A DNA stretch of 64,000 nucleotides from Rhodovulum sulfidophilum. Its GTDB lineage: Bacteria; Pseudomonadota; Alphaproteobacteria; Rhodobacterales; Rhodobacteraceae. Under the pieces are notes generated by a model. It searched no databases and was not told the DNA's origin. It saw only the letters and a program-made list of their open reading frames with translations. The stretch lies in the NCBI GenBank assembly GCA_003241785.1, contig QFPW01000005.1, positions 128,295 through 192,294 of the forward strand, given 5' to 3'. Made by a program: the position numbers and the translations under genes. Below are positions 1 through 7,932 of this stretch, one piece after another (positions within the stretch are counted from its first letter, which is position 1; each line of letters starts with the position of its first letter).

Positions 1-225
1 GAGCGGCTGTCGCTGATGGAGACGCTGCGCGCCTATACGGCCGGCGGCGCATGGGCGGCGCACCGCGATCACGTGACGGGAACCCTGCGCCCGGGGCTCG
101 CCGCCGACCTCGTGCTGCTCGGCGGCGACATCGAGGCGACGGACCCGTCCGAAATCCCCGATCTCGGCGTGAGCCTGACGATCTGCGGCGGCCGCGTCGT
201 CCATGATGCCGGACTATCCGGCTGA
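1..225 (+). CDS. Amidohydrolase family 3 (YtcJ-like), C-terminal fragment cut by window edge
   Basis: The frame is open from base 1 and ends at TGA 223-225, so only the last 74 codons are present. The visible part reads as the typical end of a YtcJ-type amidohydrolase: an ALRAYT-like helix (ETLRAYTAGGAWAA), the GTLRPGLAADLVLL strand that closes the composite beta-sandwich, and a short tail (TICGGRVVHDA). These enzymes hydrolyse amide or ester bonds with one or two metals; the metal ligands would lie upstream of the window. A full-length paralogue of the same broad family lies at 38164-40014. Substrate cannot be inferred from this fragment. Confidence 0.8.
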   Translation, partial: ERLSLMETLRAYTAGGAWAAHRDHVTGTLRPGLAADLVLLGGDIEATDPSEIPDLGVSLTICGGRVVHDAGLSG

Positions 226-318
226 GGCCACGCGGGGAGCCGGGCCGGGGAAGGATCGACCGCCGAGACGAACCGCCGCCTCGGTCGCGGTCGCGTCCGG
301 AGACCGAGCCGCCGGTCG

Positions 319-624
319 CTAAACCTTGAGCCCGGCGGATTTCCGGAGCGCCGCGTTCATGCGCGACTGCCAGCCGGGCCCGCTCGCCTTGAACGACGCC
401 ACGACCTCGGCGTCCAGCCTGATCGAGACCGCGACCTTGGGGTTGGCCGATCGCGGCCGTCCGCCGAGGTCGCGGCGCATCGTCTCCGCGAGCGCGGGGA
501 AGGCCTCGGCGAACGGACGCGCGGCGGCGAGCTCGGCCTCGGTCGCTTCCGGCGCGTCGGGATCGCTGGCGATCCGTCGCTGGATATCAGCCTCGTCGAG
601 GGGTTCGGACTTGCGACGGCTCAT
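319..624 (-). CDS. brnA: BrnA-family antitoxin
   Basis: 101 aa. The C-terminal half (SIRLDAEVVASFKASGPGWQ, then RMNAALRKSAG) is the ribbon-helix-helix-like BrnA signature: a strand for DNA contact followed by helices ending in a small hydrophobic tail. In the characterised Brucella BrnTA system BrnA binds and neutralises the BrnT ribonuclease and represses its own promoter. Its ATG (622-624) overlaps the TGA of the brnT gene (621-623), so the two are translationally coupled in the usual toxin-first order. The N-terminal part is charged and probably disordered. The internal ATG chosen here follows this overlap; longer in-frame starts would run through brnT. Confidence 0.85.
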   Translation of the reverse strand: MSRRKSEPLDEADIQRRIASDPDAPEATEAELAAARPFAEAFPALAETMRRDLGGRPRSANPKVAVSIRLDAEVVASFKASGPGWQSRMNAALRKSAGLKV

Positions 625-872
625 TCGATCAGCCTCCTTTCCCTCTGGCTCGCGGATCGCATCGAGATCACCGAGAGCGCCTCGCGGCCGAGCAGCGCGA
701 ACACGACGGCGATGGTCCCGTCCGCGAGCCTTCCGATCGCCATATACCGCCCGCACTTGGCCGGCACCACGAGCGAGCCGAGAAAGAACGCCTCCGTGAG
801 ATCCGCGAAATCCAGTCCATGCTTGGCGAGATTGGCCAGACGCTTCGGAGGATCCCATACGATCGCGGGCAT
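621..872 (-). CDS. brnT: BrnT-family ribonuclease toxin
   Basis: 83 aa, DUF497/BrnT family. It shows the expected order: WDPPKRLANLAKHGLDF near the N terminus (the conserved KHG-DF motif), a central beta-sheet with RYMAIGRLADGTIAVVFA, and a C-terminal ISMRSASQRERR that matches the family I-S-R-A/S...ER motif. BrnT folds like RelE and cleaves RNA when free of BrnA. Start chosen as MPAIVWD at 870-872; an upstream in-frame Met (KTMPA) exists but has no better ribosome site. No obvious Shine-Dalgarno precedes it. The pair sits convergent to a truncated amidohydrolase and divergent from the MarR operon. Confidence 0.85.
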   Translation of the reverse strand: MPAIVWDPPKRLANLAKHGLDFADLTEAFFLGSLVVPAKCGRYMAIGRLADGTIAVVFALLGREALSVISMRSASQRERRLIE

Positions 873-879
873 GGTTTTT

Positions 880-887
880 GTATATAC
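880..887 (-). promoter_or_regulatory. Possible -10 element or operator of brnTA (GTATATAC palindrome)
   Basis: An AT-rich 8-bp palindrome GTATATAC lies 8-15 bases upstream of the brnT start in otherwise very GC-rich DNA. Read on the minus strand it contains a TATAC -10-like hexamer. It could be the promoter and the site of BrnA autorepression. The position so close to the ATG would imply a short or absent leader. Confidence 0.3.
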
Positions 888-1016
888 TGAAACGGGCGAT
901 CGATCAAGCGCCGGATCCGATGCGCCCTGGCCACGCGCCCGGGTGGTCCCGGCGATCCGCAAGCCGATCGCCCCAGGGGACCGGCCGCTCCGGCGGGCGC
1001 GACGGGTAATTGCAAA

Positions 1017-1042
1017 TCATTTAATGATATGTCATTTAATGA
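1017..1042. promoter_or_regulatory. Two tandem TCATTTAATGA palindromes, probable MarR operator
   Basis: TCATTTAATGA (1017-1027) is repeated exactly at 1032-1042 with a 4-base TATG spacer, a 15-bp period. Each copy is a perfect inverted repeat (TCATT/AATGA) around a central T. The pair lies immediately in front of the marR start at 1045, in AT-rich DNA that contrasts with its surroundings, which fits autorepression by the MarR dimer. Confidence 0.6.
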
Positions 1043-1044
1043 GC

Positions 1045-1506
1045 ATGCACGACTCAGATCAAAAGCGCAATTCCCGGGTCGGCCCGCTCCTGATCGCCGC
1101 GGCTCAGTCCTGGCGCCGGGCGCTGGCGCAGGCGCTGGCCTGCGAGGGCTTGTCGGATGCCACCGCCCTGCCGCTGTTCGCGCTGCGAGGGGCGGGCGAC
1201 GGATTGCGGCAGAACGAGCTCGCGGAGAAGCTTGGCCTGGAAGGCACCTCGGTCGTTCGGACCTTGGACAGCCTCGAGCGGGACGGATATGTCCGTCGCC
1301 AGGAGGACGCGCGCGATCGCCGGGCCAAGCGCGTGTTCCTGACCGTCGAGGGCCAGGCGCTCGCGGCGCGGATCGAGGACATCCTCGCGACCCTGCGCGC
1401 CGACCTCCTGGGCGCGATCGACGCGCGCGACATCGAGACGACCGAGCGGGTGCTGGGCTCGATCGGCGAGGCGCTGACCGCGCGCCTCTCGAAGCGGAAG
1501 CCCTGA
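1045..1506 (+). CDS. MarR-family transcriptional regulator of the FUSC efflux operon
   Basis: 153 aa, a normal MarR length. The winged helix is visible: LRQNELAEKLGLEGTSVVRT (helix-turn-helix) followed by LDSLERDGYVRRQEDARDRR, whose DxRxR wing is diagnostic of MarR proteins. N- and C-terminal helices for dimerisation flank it. Alternative in-frame ATGs at 1024 and 1039 fall inside the palindromic operator, so 1045 is preferred, although no clear ribosome site is seen. The stop is separated from the FUSC gene by one base, so the regulator is the first gene of the efflux operon. Members of this arrangement usually respond to aromatic acids or phenolics; the inducer here is unknown. Confidence 0.85.
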   Translation: MHDSDQKRNSRVGPLLIAAAQSWRRALAQALACEGLSDATALPLFALRGAGDGLRQNELAEKLGLEGTSVVRTLDSLERDGYVRRQEDARDRRAKRVFLTVEGQALAARIEDILATLRADLLGAIDARDIETTERVLGSIGEALTARLSKRKP

Positions 1507-1507
1507 G

Positions 1508-3568
1508 ATGCCGCCCAGACCCCTGTTCACATTCGCCAACGTCGTCTTCTCGCTCAAGACCTTCACGGCGGCGATGCTCGCCTACTGGATCGCGCTGCGT
1601 TTCGGGCTCGCCAAGCCGTTCTGGGCCGTGGGCACGGTCTATATCGTCGCCCATCCTCTTTCCGGCGCGATCACCTCGAAGGCGATCTACCGGCTGGCGG
1701 GGACCGTCATCGGCGGGGTCATGACCGTGGCCCTCGTTCCGAACCTCGTCAATTCGCCGCCGCTCCTGGCCGGCGCGATCGCGCTCTGGGTCGGCGTCTG
1801 CCTCTACGTCAGCCTGCTCGACCGGACGCCGCGCAGCTATGTCTTCCTGCTCGCGGGCTATACCGTCCTGCTCGCCGGGCTGCCGCTCGTCAACACGCCC
1901 GAGCTGGTTTTCGACACCGCCGTCTCGCGCGTCGAGGAGATCGGGCTCGCGATCATCTGCGCGGCGCTGGTCAGCCGGATCGTTCTGCCGAACCACGCCG
2001 GCCCGGTCCTGCTCGGACGCGTCGACGCCTGGCTCGCCACGGTGGGGCGGCTCGCGGCCGAGACGTTGCGGGGCGGGCTCGACGGACCCAGGGCGACCGG
2101 GGAATGGCGGCGTCTCGCATCCGACGCGGTCGATATGCGCGCCTTCACCACCCATGTCTCCTACGATACCTCGCATCACCGGGAGCTGACGGCGCTGATG
2201 CGCGGATTGCAGCGGCGCAAGGTCGACATGCTGCCGGTCCTGTCGAGCCTCGCGGACATGCATTCGGCGCTGCGGGTGCTCGACACGGCGCGCGCCGGGG
2301 TCGCGCTCGCGCTGTTCGACCAGGTCGCGGCCTGGATCGAGAGCCCGGCGGAGCGGTCCGGGGCGGCTGACCCGCGCGCGGCGGTCCGGTCCCTCGGCGC
2401 CGCCGCCGACGGGGATCAGAGCTGGGAGGGCCTCCTGGTCGCGAACGCGGCCGGACGTCTGCGGGAGCTGATCGACATATGGGAGGATTGCGCGCGTCTC
2501 AGGGCGGATATCGCGGCCGAGCGGATCTCGCGACGGTCCCGGCGCGTCATCTCCCAGACCGGCGGAGCGGAACAGCACGTGGACCATGGCATGGCGCTTC
2601 TCTCCGCCTTCGCCGCGGTCCTCTGCGTGACGCTCGCGACGGTGTTCTGGATCCGGACCGGATGGTCCGACGGGATGACGGTGGCCCAGATCTCGGGGGT
2701 CTTCTGCTGCCTGCTGGCCACGATGGACGATCCCGTGCCCGCGATGCGCAAGTTCCTGCCGCTGACCGCCTGGGCGGCCGTCGCGGCCTTCGTCTACAAT
2801 TTCGCGCTCCTGCCATGGATCGACGGCTTCCCGGCGCTCGTCGCGGCGCTCGGCCTCTTTCTGATCCCGGCGGGCGTCTGCCTCGCGGTGCCATCGATGT
2901 TCCTCGTCGGCATGGGGCTCTGCGTGAACTTCCCGTTTCTGCTGATGCTGGACAGCCGGCTCCAGGCCGATTTCGTGACCTTCCTGGACGGGTCGATCGC
3001 CACGATGCTGGCGCTCGTCTGGGCCATGGTCATCTGCGGCCTCGTCAAGTCGGTCGGGGCGGAAGCCAGCGGGCGCCGGCTGCTGCGGGCCGGCTGGCGG
3101 CAGGTTTCCGAGGTCGCGACGCTTTCCGGCCGCGACGCGCGCCGGATCCGCGCCCGCATGCTCGACACGCTCGGGCTCCTCGCGCCCCGGGTCGCGGCGG
3201 TGTCCCCCGATTCCGATCTCGCGGCGGGCGATCTCGTCAGAGACCTGCGCGTCGCGATCAACCTCGCCCGGCTGCGGGATGTCAGAGCCCGCCTTCCCGC
3301 CCGCTGGGACGCCCCGATCGGCGACCTGCTCGAAGAAACGGGGCGCTTCTACGGCGCCCTGGCCCGGGGGGAGCGCCCCGCCGCGGGCCCGCTTCTGGGC
3401 CGCGTCGACCTCTGCCTCGCGGGGCTCGCGGACGAACCGGCGAGCCAGACCCGTGACGACGCGCGCCGGACCCTCGCGGCCCTGCGCCTCTGCCTCGCCC
3501 CGGCGGGGGCCTCGCCCCTTCCCGCGCCGCCCTTGCCCGACGCAACGATACTGAGCACCGCCGCATGA
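1508..3568 (+). CDS. FUSC-family inner-membrane efflux transporter (AaeB/FusC-like)
   Basis: 686 aa, the usual length for FUSC/AaeB proteins. Two hydrophobic blocks, each with several membrane segments (about residues 10-165 and 355-520), alternate with soluble helical domains, as in E. coli AaeB, which exports aromatic carboxylic acids such as p-hydroxybenzoate. The N-terminal FSLKTFTAAMLAYWIAL and KPFWAVGTVYIV segments are typical. It overlaps the DUF1656 gene by 4 bases (ATGA), and that gene in turn overlaps the HlyD gene. Together they should form an inner-membrane pump linked to a periplasmic adaptor. No outer-membrane channel is encoded here, so a TolC-like partner would come from elsewhere. 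Confidence 0.88.
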   Translation: MPPRPLFTFANVVFSLKTFTAAMLAYWIALRFGLAKPFWAVGTVYIVAHPLSGAITSKAIYRLAGTVIGGVMTVALVPNLVNSPPLLAGAIALWVGVCLYVSLLDRTPRSYVFLLAGYTVLLAGLPLVNTPELVFDTAVSRVEEIGLAIICAALVSRIVLPNHAGPVLLGRVDAWLATVGRLAAETLRGGLDGPRATGEWRRLASDAVDMRAFTTHVSYDTSHHRELTALMRGLQRRKVDMLPVLSSLADMHSALRVLDTARAGVALALFDQVAAWIESPAERSGAADPRAAVRSLGAAADGDQSWEGLLVANAAGRLRELIDIWEDCARLRADIAAERISRRSRRVISQTGGAEQHVDHGMALLSAFAAVLCVTLATVFWIRTGWSDGMTVAQISGVFCCLLATMDDPVPAMRKFLPLTAWAAVAAFVYNFALLPWIDGFPALVAALGLFLIPAGVCLAVPSMFLVGMGLCVNFPFLLMLDSRLQADFVTFLDGSIATMLALVWAMVICGLVKSVGAEASGRRLLRAGWRQVSEVATLSGRDARRIRARMLDTLGLLAPRVAAVSPDSDLAAGDLVRDLRVAINLARLRDVRARLPARWDAPIGDLLEETGRFYGALARGERPAAGPLLGRVDLCLAGLADEPASQTRDDARRTLAALRLCLAPAGASPLPAPPLPDATILSTAA

Positions 3569-3777
3569 CACAGCAGCTCGACATCTACGGGGTCTTCGTG
3601 CCGACCCTCGCCGTCATGGCGCTCGCCTCCTTCGTGCTCAGCAGAATCGCGAGCCGGATCCTGGCGCGCGCGGGCCTCTACCGCTTCGTCTGGCACCGCC
3701 CTCTCTTCGATCTCGCGCTCTACGTCATCGTTCTGGGCGGCGCGTTTCTCCTTCTTCAACGGATTCACTGGTCATGA
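3565..3777 (+). CDS. DUF1656 small membrane protein (AaeX-like)
   Basis: 70 aa with two predicted membrane helices (about residues 10-28 and 47-64). The start MTQQLDIYGVFVPTL is characteristic of DUF1656/AaeX: a short periplasmic segment with an IYG-VP motif before the first helix. The family is almost always encoded between or next to FUSC and HlyD subunits, as here, with 4-base overlaps on both sides. Its function in the pump is not established. Confidence 0.85.
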   Translation: MTQQLDIYGVFVPTLAVMALASFVLSRIASRILARAGLYRFVWHRPLFDLALYVIVLGGAFLLLQRIHWS

Positions 3778-4661
3778 AGGCAGCCTCTTCCCTCTCCGGC
3801 CGCGTGCTGCTCACCCTCGCCATGGTCGCCTGCGCGGCGGTCCTCGGGACGCATCTGTGGTCCTACTACATGGAGGCGCCCTGGACCCGGGACGGCCATG
3901 TCCGCGCCGATATCGTGCGCGTCGCCCCGGACGTCGCCGGTCTCGTCAGCGAGGTCCTCGTCAAGGACAACCAGCCGGTGAGCAAGGGGGACGTCCTGTT
4001 CCGCATCGACCCGGAACGGTTCGAGCTCGCCTTGCGACAGGCCGAGGCGCAGGTCATGGGGACCAAGGCCGCCATGGACATCGCCGCCACCGATCTCGGG
4101 CGGTACCGGACGCTCGCGACCAAGAACGTCGTGAGCCGTCAGGAGGAGGACGCCGCGGACAGCCGGCTCCGGCAGACGCAGGCGAGCTATGAGGCCGCGC
4201 TCGCCAGCCGGGACACGGCGCGCCTGAATCTCGAGCGCGCGAGCGTGCGCGCGCCCGTCGACGGCGTCGTGACGAATTTCTCGCTCCAGCCCGGGAACTA
4301 CGCGACCGTCGGGGGCGCGGTCGGCGCGCTGGTCGACGCCGACTCCTTCTACGTCGCGGGCTATTTCGAGGAGACCAAGCTGCCGCGCATCCATGTCGGC
4401 GACCGGGTCCGGATCGACATCATGGGCGAACCGGCGCCCATCTACGGTCACGTCGCGAGCGTCGCCGGCGGGATCGAGGATCGCGAGCGCAGCGACACGG
4501 CCGGCCTGCTGGCGAATGTGACGCCCACCTTCTCCTGGGTCCGCCTGGCGCAGCGCGTGCCGGTGAGGATCGCGATCGACGCCCCGCCGGACGAGCTGCG
4601 CCTTGTCGCCGGCCGGTCGGCGACGGTGTCGGTGCTGGGGGACGGCGCGAGCTCGAGCTGA
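3774..4661 (+). CDS. HlyD-family periplasmic adaptor subunit (AaeA-like)
   Basis: 295 aa. An N-terminal membrane anchor (LLTLAMVACAAVLGTHLW) is followed by APWTRDGHVRADIVRVAPDV and VSEVLVKDNQPVSKGDVLF, the lipoyl/barrel-sandwich signature of membrane fusion proteins, then an alpha-hairpin (about 80-150), the second lipoyl half (VRAPVDGVVTNFSLQPGNYA) and a beta-barrel (YFEETKLPRIHVGDRVRI). It would link the FUSC pump to an outer-membrane channel. The ATG overlaps the DUF1656 stop by 4 bases, and it is the last gene of the marR-FUSC-DUF1656-HlyD operon. Confidence 0.9.
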   Translation: MKAASSLSGRVLLTLAMVACAAVLGTHLWSYYMEAPWTRDGHVRADIVRVAPDVAGLVSEVLVKDNQPVSKGDVLFRIDPERFELALRQAEAQVMGTKAAMDIAATDLGRYRTLATKNVVSRQEEDAADSRLRQTQASYEAALASRDTARLNLERASVRAPVDGVVTNFSLQPGNYATVGGAVGALVDADSFYVAGYFEETKLPRIHVGDRVRIDIMGEPAPIYGHVASVAGGIEDRERSDTAGLLANVTPTFSWVRLAQRVPVRIAIDAPPDELRLVAGRSATVSVLGDGASSS

Positions 4662-4725
4662 CCCCCGGCGATGGGGCGGAATCCCGCCGGCCGCGTCGGT
4701 CGTCGCACCCGCGCCCGCGCCACGC

Positions 4726-6030
4726 TCAGCGCGCGATCGCGACGTGATGCGTCCCGCGCGGGAGCGGCACGCGCCCCTGGGGCGTCAACCCCTCCGGCGT
4801 GACGCGGAAGACCGCGAGGCCCGCGCCGCTTTCGGGGGTGCCGTCGGCCTCCGGGTGGGGTTCGTAGACGGTGGCGAGGAGATGCGCGCCATCGGTCGAG
4901 AAGGCTCCCCCCTCGGGCAGCGCGCCGTCGAGCGGGCTGTCGGCGATCTTCGCGAGCGCGCCGGTCGCGGCGTCGAAGGCGAGCAAGCTCACGCTCGCCA
5001 TCCGGTCGCGACGGCCCGATGCCTCGGGCAGCGTGGTGCCGCGCATGTTGATCGTCGCGACCCGGGTGCCATCCGGCGAGATCGCGAGGCCCTCGGCCGC
5101 CATGTCGGTCAGGGCGGAGCCGACGCGCCGGTGCGCAGGCGCGGCGTCGGCGAGGTCTCCGACGCGGATCACGCTGATCGCGGCGCTCTGCTCGGGGAGG
5201 CGGCCGGGCAGGTCGGTGGCGGTGAAGTCGCGCCCCCAGTCCGAGGTCAGGTACCAGCCGCCGTCGGGGGTGAAGCGGCCGACGAAGGGATCGCGGCCGG
5301 TCTCGACCGCCTCGCCCCAGACGCGCCAGCCCGCGTCCGTCTCGCGCAGGAAGAGGACGCGGTCCTGCGTCGTCAGGTTGAGCGCCAGCGCCTCGCCCGA
5401 GGGGTGCCATTGCACGTTGGTCGCCGTCAGCCCGCCGGCGGTGTGTGGCGCGCCGCCCGCGATGCCGAGCGCGCGCAGCGGCACGGATCGCGTCGCGCCG
5501 AAGCCCGCGCCCTCGATCGCGGTTATCCGCAGCACGGCGCCCTCCGGTGGGTTCGAGACCGTGGCGATGCGATCGCCGTCGGGCGCCAGCGCCAGCGCCT
5601 CGGGGAGGGCCGCGATCGTCGCCTCCGCCGTGACGGTCGCGCTGTCGAGGTCGATCGCGAAGAGCCGCGTGCCGGGGCGAAGGTCGCGCGCGTTCGCCAC
5701 GCCTTCCTCGCGCGGGCCGAGGCGCTCGACGACATAGGCCATGGCGCCGGGAGCGTCGACCGCGAGGATCTCCGGCGCGGCGGTGACCGAATTCGACACC
5801 GGCGCCGTCGCGGCGTGCCAACCCTCCGCTCCGGCGGTCAGCACCGTCAGCCGGTCGACCGCCCCGGCGTCCGGGTTCAGGACGCCGTCGGCGTAGGTGG
5901 AGGCGAGGTGGTCGGCGTCGGCGATCGTCACGACGCGGCCCGCCGCGACCCCGGCGAGGGCCGGGATCTCGAGAGGCTCCGCGGCGAGGGGCGCCGGGGT
6001 CAGCAGGAGCAGGGCGAGGGGGCGGATCAT
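4726..6030 (-). CDS. Secreted beta-propeller (lactonase/YncE-like) protein of unknown function
   Basis: 434 aa with a signal peptide (LALLLLTPAPLAAEP, cleavage near residue 18). The mature part consists of repeated blades with motifs such as LALAPDGDRIATVSN, VQWHPSGEALALNL, GRFTPDGGWYLTSDWG and LAISPDGTRVATINM, each an S/P-D-G turn between strands. This is the pattern of six- or seven-bladed lactonase/YncE propellers that act in the periplasm as binding modules or sugar lactonases. No catalytic residues can be assigned. It is divergent from a LysR-type gene with a perfect inverted repeat between them, so that regulator probably controls it. Confidence 0.7.
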   Translation of the reverse strand: MIRPLALLLLTPAPLAAEPLEIPALAGVAAGRVVTIADADHLASTYADGVLNPDAGAVDRLTVLTAGAEGWHAATAPVSNSVTAAPEILAVDAPGAMAYVVERLGPREEGVANARDLRPGTRLFAIDLDSATVTAEATIAALPEALALAPDGDRIATVSNPPEGAVLRITAIEGAGFGATRSVPLRALGIAGGAPHTAGGLTATNVQWHPSGEALALNLTTQDRVLFLRETDAGWRVWGEAVETGRDPFVGRFTPDGGWYLTSDWGRDFTATDLPGRLPEQSAAISVIRVGDLADAAPAHRRVGSALTDMAAEGLAISPDGTRVATINMRGTTLPEASGRRDRMASVSLLAFDAATGALAKIADSPLDGALPEGGAFSTDGAHLLATVYEPHPEADGTPESGAGLAVFRVTPEGLTPQGRVPLPRGTHHVAIAR

Positions 6031-6094
6031 TCCGGGGTCTCCATGTCGGGGGCTGAGTACCCGTCGAGATCGGGACGGTCGCGATTGCTTTCCA

Positions 6095-6117
6095 ATCGAA
6101 ACTTCGCCAGTTTCGAT
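6095..6117. promoter_or_regulatory. Perfect 9-bp inverted repeat between beta-propeller gene and LysR gene
   Basis: ATCGAAACT (6095-6103) and its exact reverse complement AGTTTCGAT (6109-6117) flank a 5-base spacer in the 111-bp divergent intergenic region, 25 bases upstream of the LysR start. Size and position suit a LysR-type operator controlling both genes. Confidence 0.6.
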
Positions 6118-6141
6118 AAACGATCCTTATCATGGGCCAAG

Positions 6142-6936
6142 ATGGACCTGCGCTCGCTGGAATGCTTCCTGACGCTCGCCGAGCTCCTGAACTTCCGCCG
6201 CGCGGCCGAGCGGGCGAACCTGACCCAGCCGGCGCTCAGTCACCGGATCCGCGCGCTGGAGGATGGGCTGGGCGTCCGGCTCTTCGAGCGCGACCGGCGC
6301 GGCGAGGCGGGGCGGCTTCGGCTCGGCTTCACCGTGATCGCCTTCCACGGCGCGTTGCCCGAATCGGTGCGCGCCTTCCGGGAGGCGAGCCCGCGGGTCG
6401 AGGTCGAGCTCGTCGAGCGCGACTCTCCCGGGCTCGAGGCCGCGCTGGTGGCGGAGGAGATCGACCTCGCGGTGCTCCATCCCCCGCTCGAAACCGCGGG
6501 CCTCGGCGGGGTCGACCTGCCGGACCTGCGGCTGGTGCTCGCTCTGCCGGAGCGTCATCCGCTGGCGGAGCGGGACGAGATCGACCTCGCGGATCTCGAC
6601 GGGGAGGCGCTGCTTCTGGCCCCGCGCCGGGTCGGGCCGCGGTTCCACGACCGGCTCTGGCAGAGCCTGAGCGCGGCGCGGGCACGGCCGCGCGTGGCGC
6701 AGGAGGTGATGCCGATGACGACCCTCGCGGGGCTTGTCGCGGCGGGGGCAGGGGTCGGGTTCGTGACCGAGGGCATCGCCGCGATCGGACGCCCGGGCGT
6801 CGTCTTCCGCCCCTGCCGGCCGGAGCCGCCCCGCCTGCCCCTCGCCTTCGCCTGGCGCGGCGACCAGCCGGACCCGGTCGCGGCGCGCTTCGTCGCGCTG
6901 GCGCGCGCCCGGCTCGAGGCGCCGGGGGAGACCTGA
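6142..6936 (+). CDS. LysR-family regulator lacking the linker helix (in-frame internal deletion)
   Basis: 264 aa, about 35 residues shorter than usual. Residues 1-54 are a normal LysR winged helix (SLECFLTLAELLNFRRAAER, LTQPALSHRIRALED, LGVRLFERDRRG). In other members this is followed by an L-T-x-A-G segment and a long dimerisation/linker helix of about 35 residues before the effector domain. Here RRG runs directly into EAGRLRLGF, the first strand of the substrate-binding domain, which is otherwise complete up to about residue 255. The reading frame is intact. Without the helix normal dimerisation would be impaired, so the gene may be inactive or an assembly artefact. It is divergent from the secreted propeller gene. 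Confidence 0.75.
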   Translation: MDLRSLECFLTLAELLNFRRAAERANLTQPALSHRIRALEDGLGVRLFERDRRGEAGRLRLGFTVIAFHGALPESVRAFREASPRVEVELVERDSPGLEAALVAEEIDLAVLHPPLETAGLGGVDLPDLRLVLALPERHPLAERDEIDLADLDGEALLLAPRRVGPRFHDRLWQSLSAARARPRVAQEVMPMTTLAGLVAAGAGVGFVTEGIAAIGRPGVVFRPCRPEPPRLPLAFAWRGDQPDPVAARFVALARARLEAPGET

Positions 6937-7038
6937 CCCGCCGCGCGCGGGGCCGCGTCCGGGCGGGCGCCGCCGACCCGACTGCCCGGTGCCGGGCTCA
7001 ACGCCCCGGGCTCATACCTCCCGGGCGGGGCGGCGATA

Positions 7039-7476
7039 TCAGATCCGGATCAGCGCAAGGCCGGTCGTCGCGTCGTGGGCGCGCCGCAGATGGCTTGGCG
7101 TCTCGGTCACGATGACTTCCAGCGTGGGCCGAACCTCCCCCGACTTCAGATGCCCGGCCAGGGCGGATCCGTCGCGGCGGCCGAGGACCACGTGGACATG
7201 CGGCGCCGGCGCGCCGCGTTCGTCGACGCCGATGTCGCCGTTCAACGAGGCGACCTCGACCTGCTCGTCGACCGGGATCTCGTCGTATTCCTTTCGCTCC
7301 CAGTCGAAGTAGAGCAGCGACGCACGCCGGAACGCGCCGATCGCGCTGAGCTCGGCCCCGTCGATGCCTTCCGCGCGCGCGAAATCCTCGAGACAGGCCA
7401 TGACTTCGTCGCCGGTCTCCAGGATCACGGCGTAGGTCTTGAGACCGTTCTGGTCATCGAGCTTCCGGATCATCAT
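7039..7476 (-). CDS. PPC/DUF296-domain protein
   Basis: 145 aa, essentially one PPC (plants and prokaryotes conserved)/DUF296 domain. Seen motifs: YAVILETGDEVMACLEDFAR near the start, ELSAIGAFRRASLLYFD in the middle, and APHVHVVLGRRDGSALAGHL, the conserved HxH-x-G..DG.-GHL strand region of the family. Bacterial members form trimers and some bind metal; their function is not known, while plant homologues fuse this domain to AT-hook DNA-binding motifs. Two consecutive ATGs (7474-7476, 7471-7473) could start it. It stands alone, convergent with the LysR gene. Confidence 0.8.
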   Translation of the reverse strand: MMIRKLDDQNGLKTYAVILETGDEVMACLEDFARAEGIDGAELSAIGAFRRASLLYFDWERKEYDEIPVDEQVEVASLNGDIGVDERGAPAPHVHVVLGRRDGSALAGHLKSGEVRPTLEVIVTETPSHLRRAHDATTGLALIRI

Positions 7477-7932
7477 CGCGCTGTTCCTCGATTGGCGTTC
7501 CCCGAAGAAAATGCGGAGCGTCCGGGCGGGTTCCGCCGGGCGCGCGCGGACGCGCCGCGCGAATGTCCCGCCGCCGGGGTCAGACCCGATACGCGACGAA
7601 GCGGCGTCACGAAGTCATGTCCAGCGGCGCTCGACGGGCAAACACCGACCGAGGCCCGTGACGGCACCAAACCGGCGGCATGCGATTGACTCCTCGCCCT
7701 TAGACAGAGTTATATCGCCCGGTTGCCAGTCGTTATTCTCAAAGACCGCTTCGGGACAACTCAATGCGCTTCCCCCGTCTATTTCCGGCGGCGCTTTTCC
7801 GCGCCCGCGCGTCCTTCGCCCATGCTCCGGAACCCCGGGTCTGACGAGGCCCCGGCCCCGATCGCGTGACACCGTGTCCATCCCGCGAACGTCGCCGCGC
7901 GTTCACGGGCAGCTGCTCGCATAGGGGCCCGC
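7477..7932. other. 456-bp divergent intergenic region without a recognisable gene
   Basis: Lies between the PPC/DUF296 gene (minus) and the CPBP protease gene (plus). Small open frames occur on both strands but none shows a domain, a ribosome site or protein-like composition. A short AT-richer stretch around 7697-7745 may hold the promoters. No repeat or clear operator was found. Confidence 0.4.

Noticed and set aside
668..3571. 967-residue open frame on the minus strand opposite the FUSC gene
   Set aside because: Composition is almost all Arg, Pro, Gly, Asp and Glu without domains; it is the antisense shadow of a GC-rich gene. The same holds for long antisense frames at 17892-20390 and 23585-26041.
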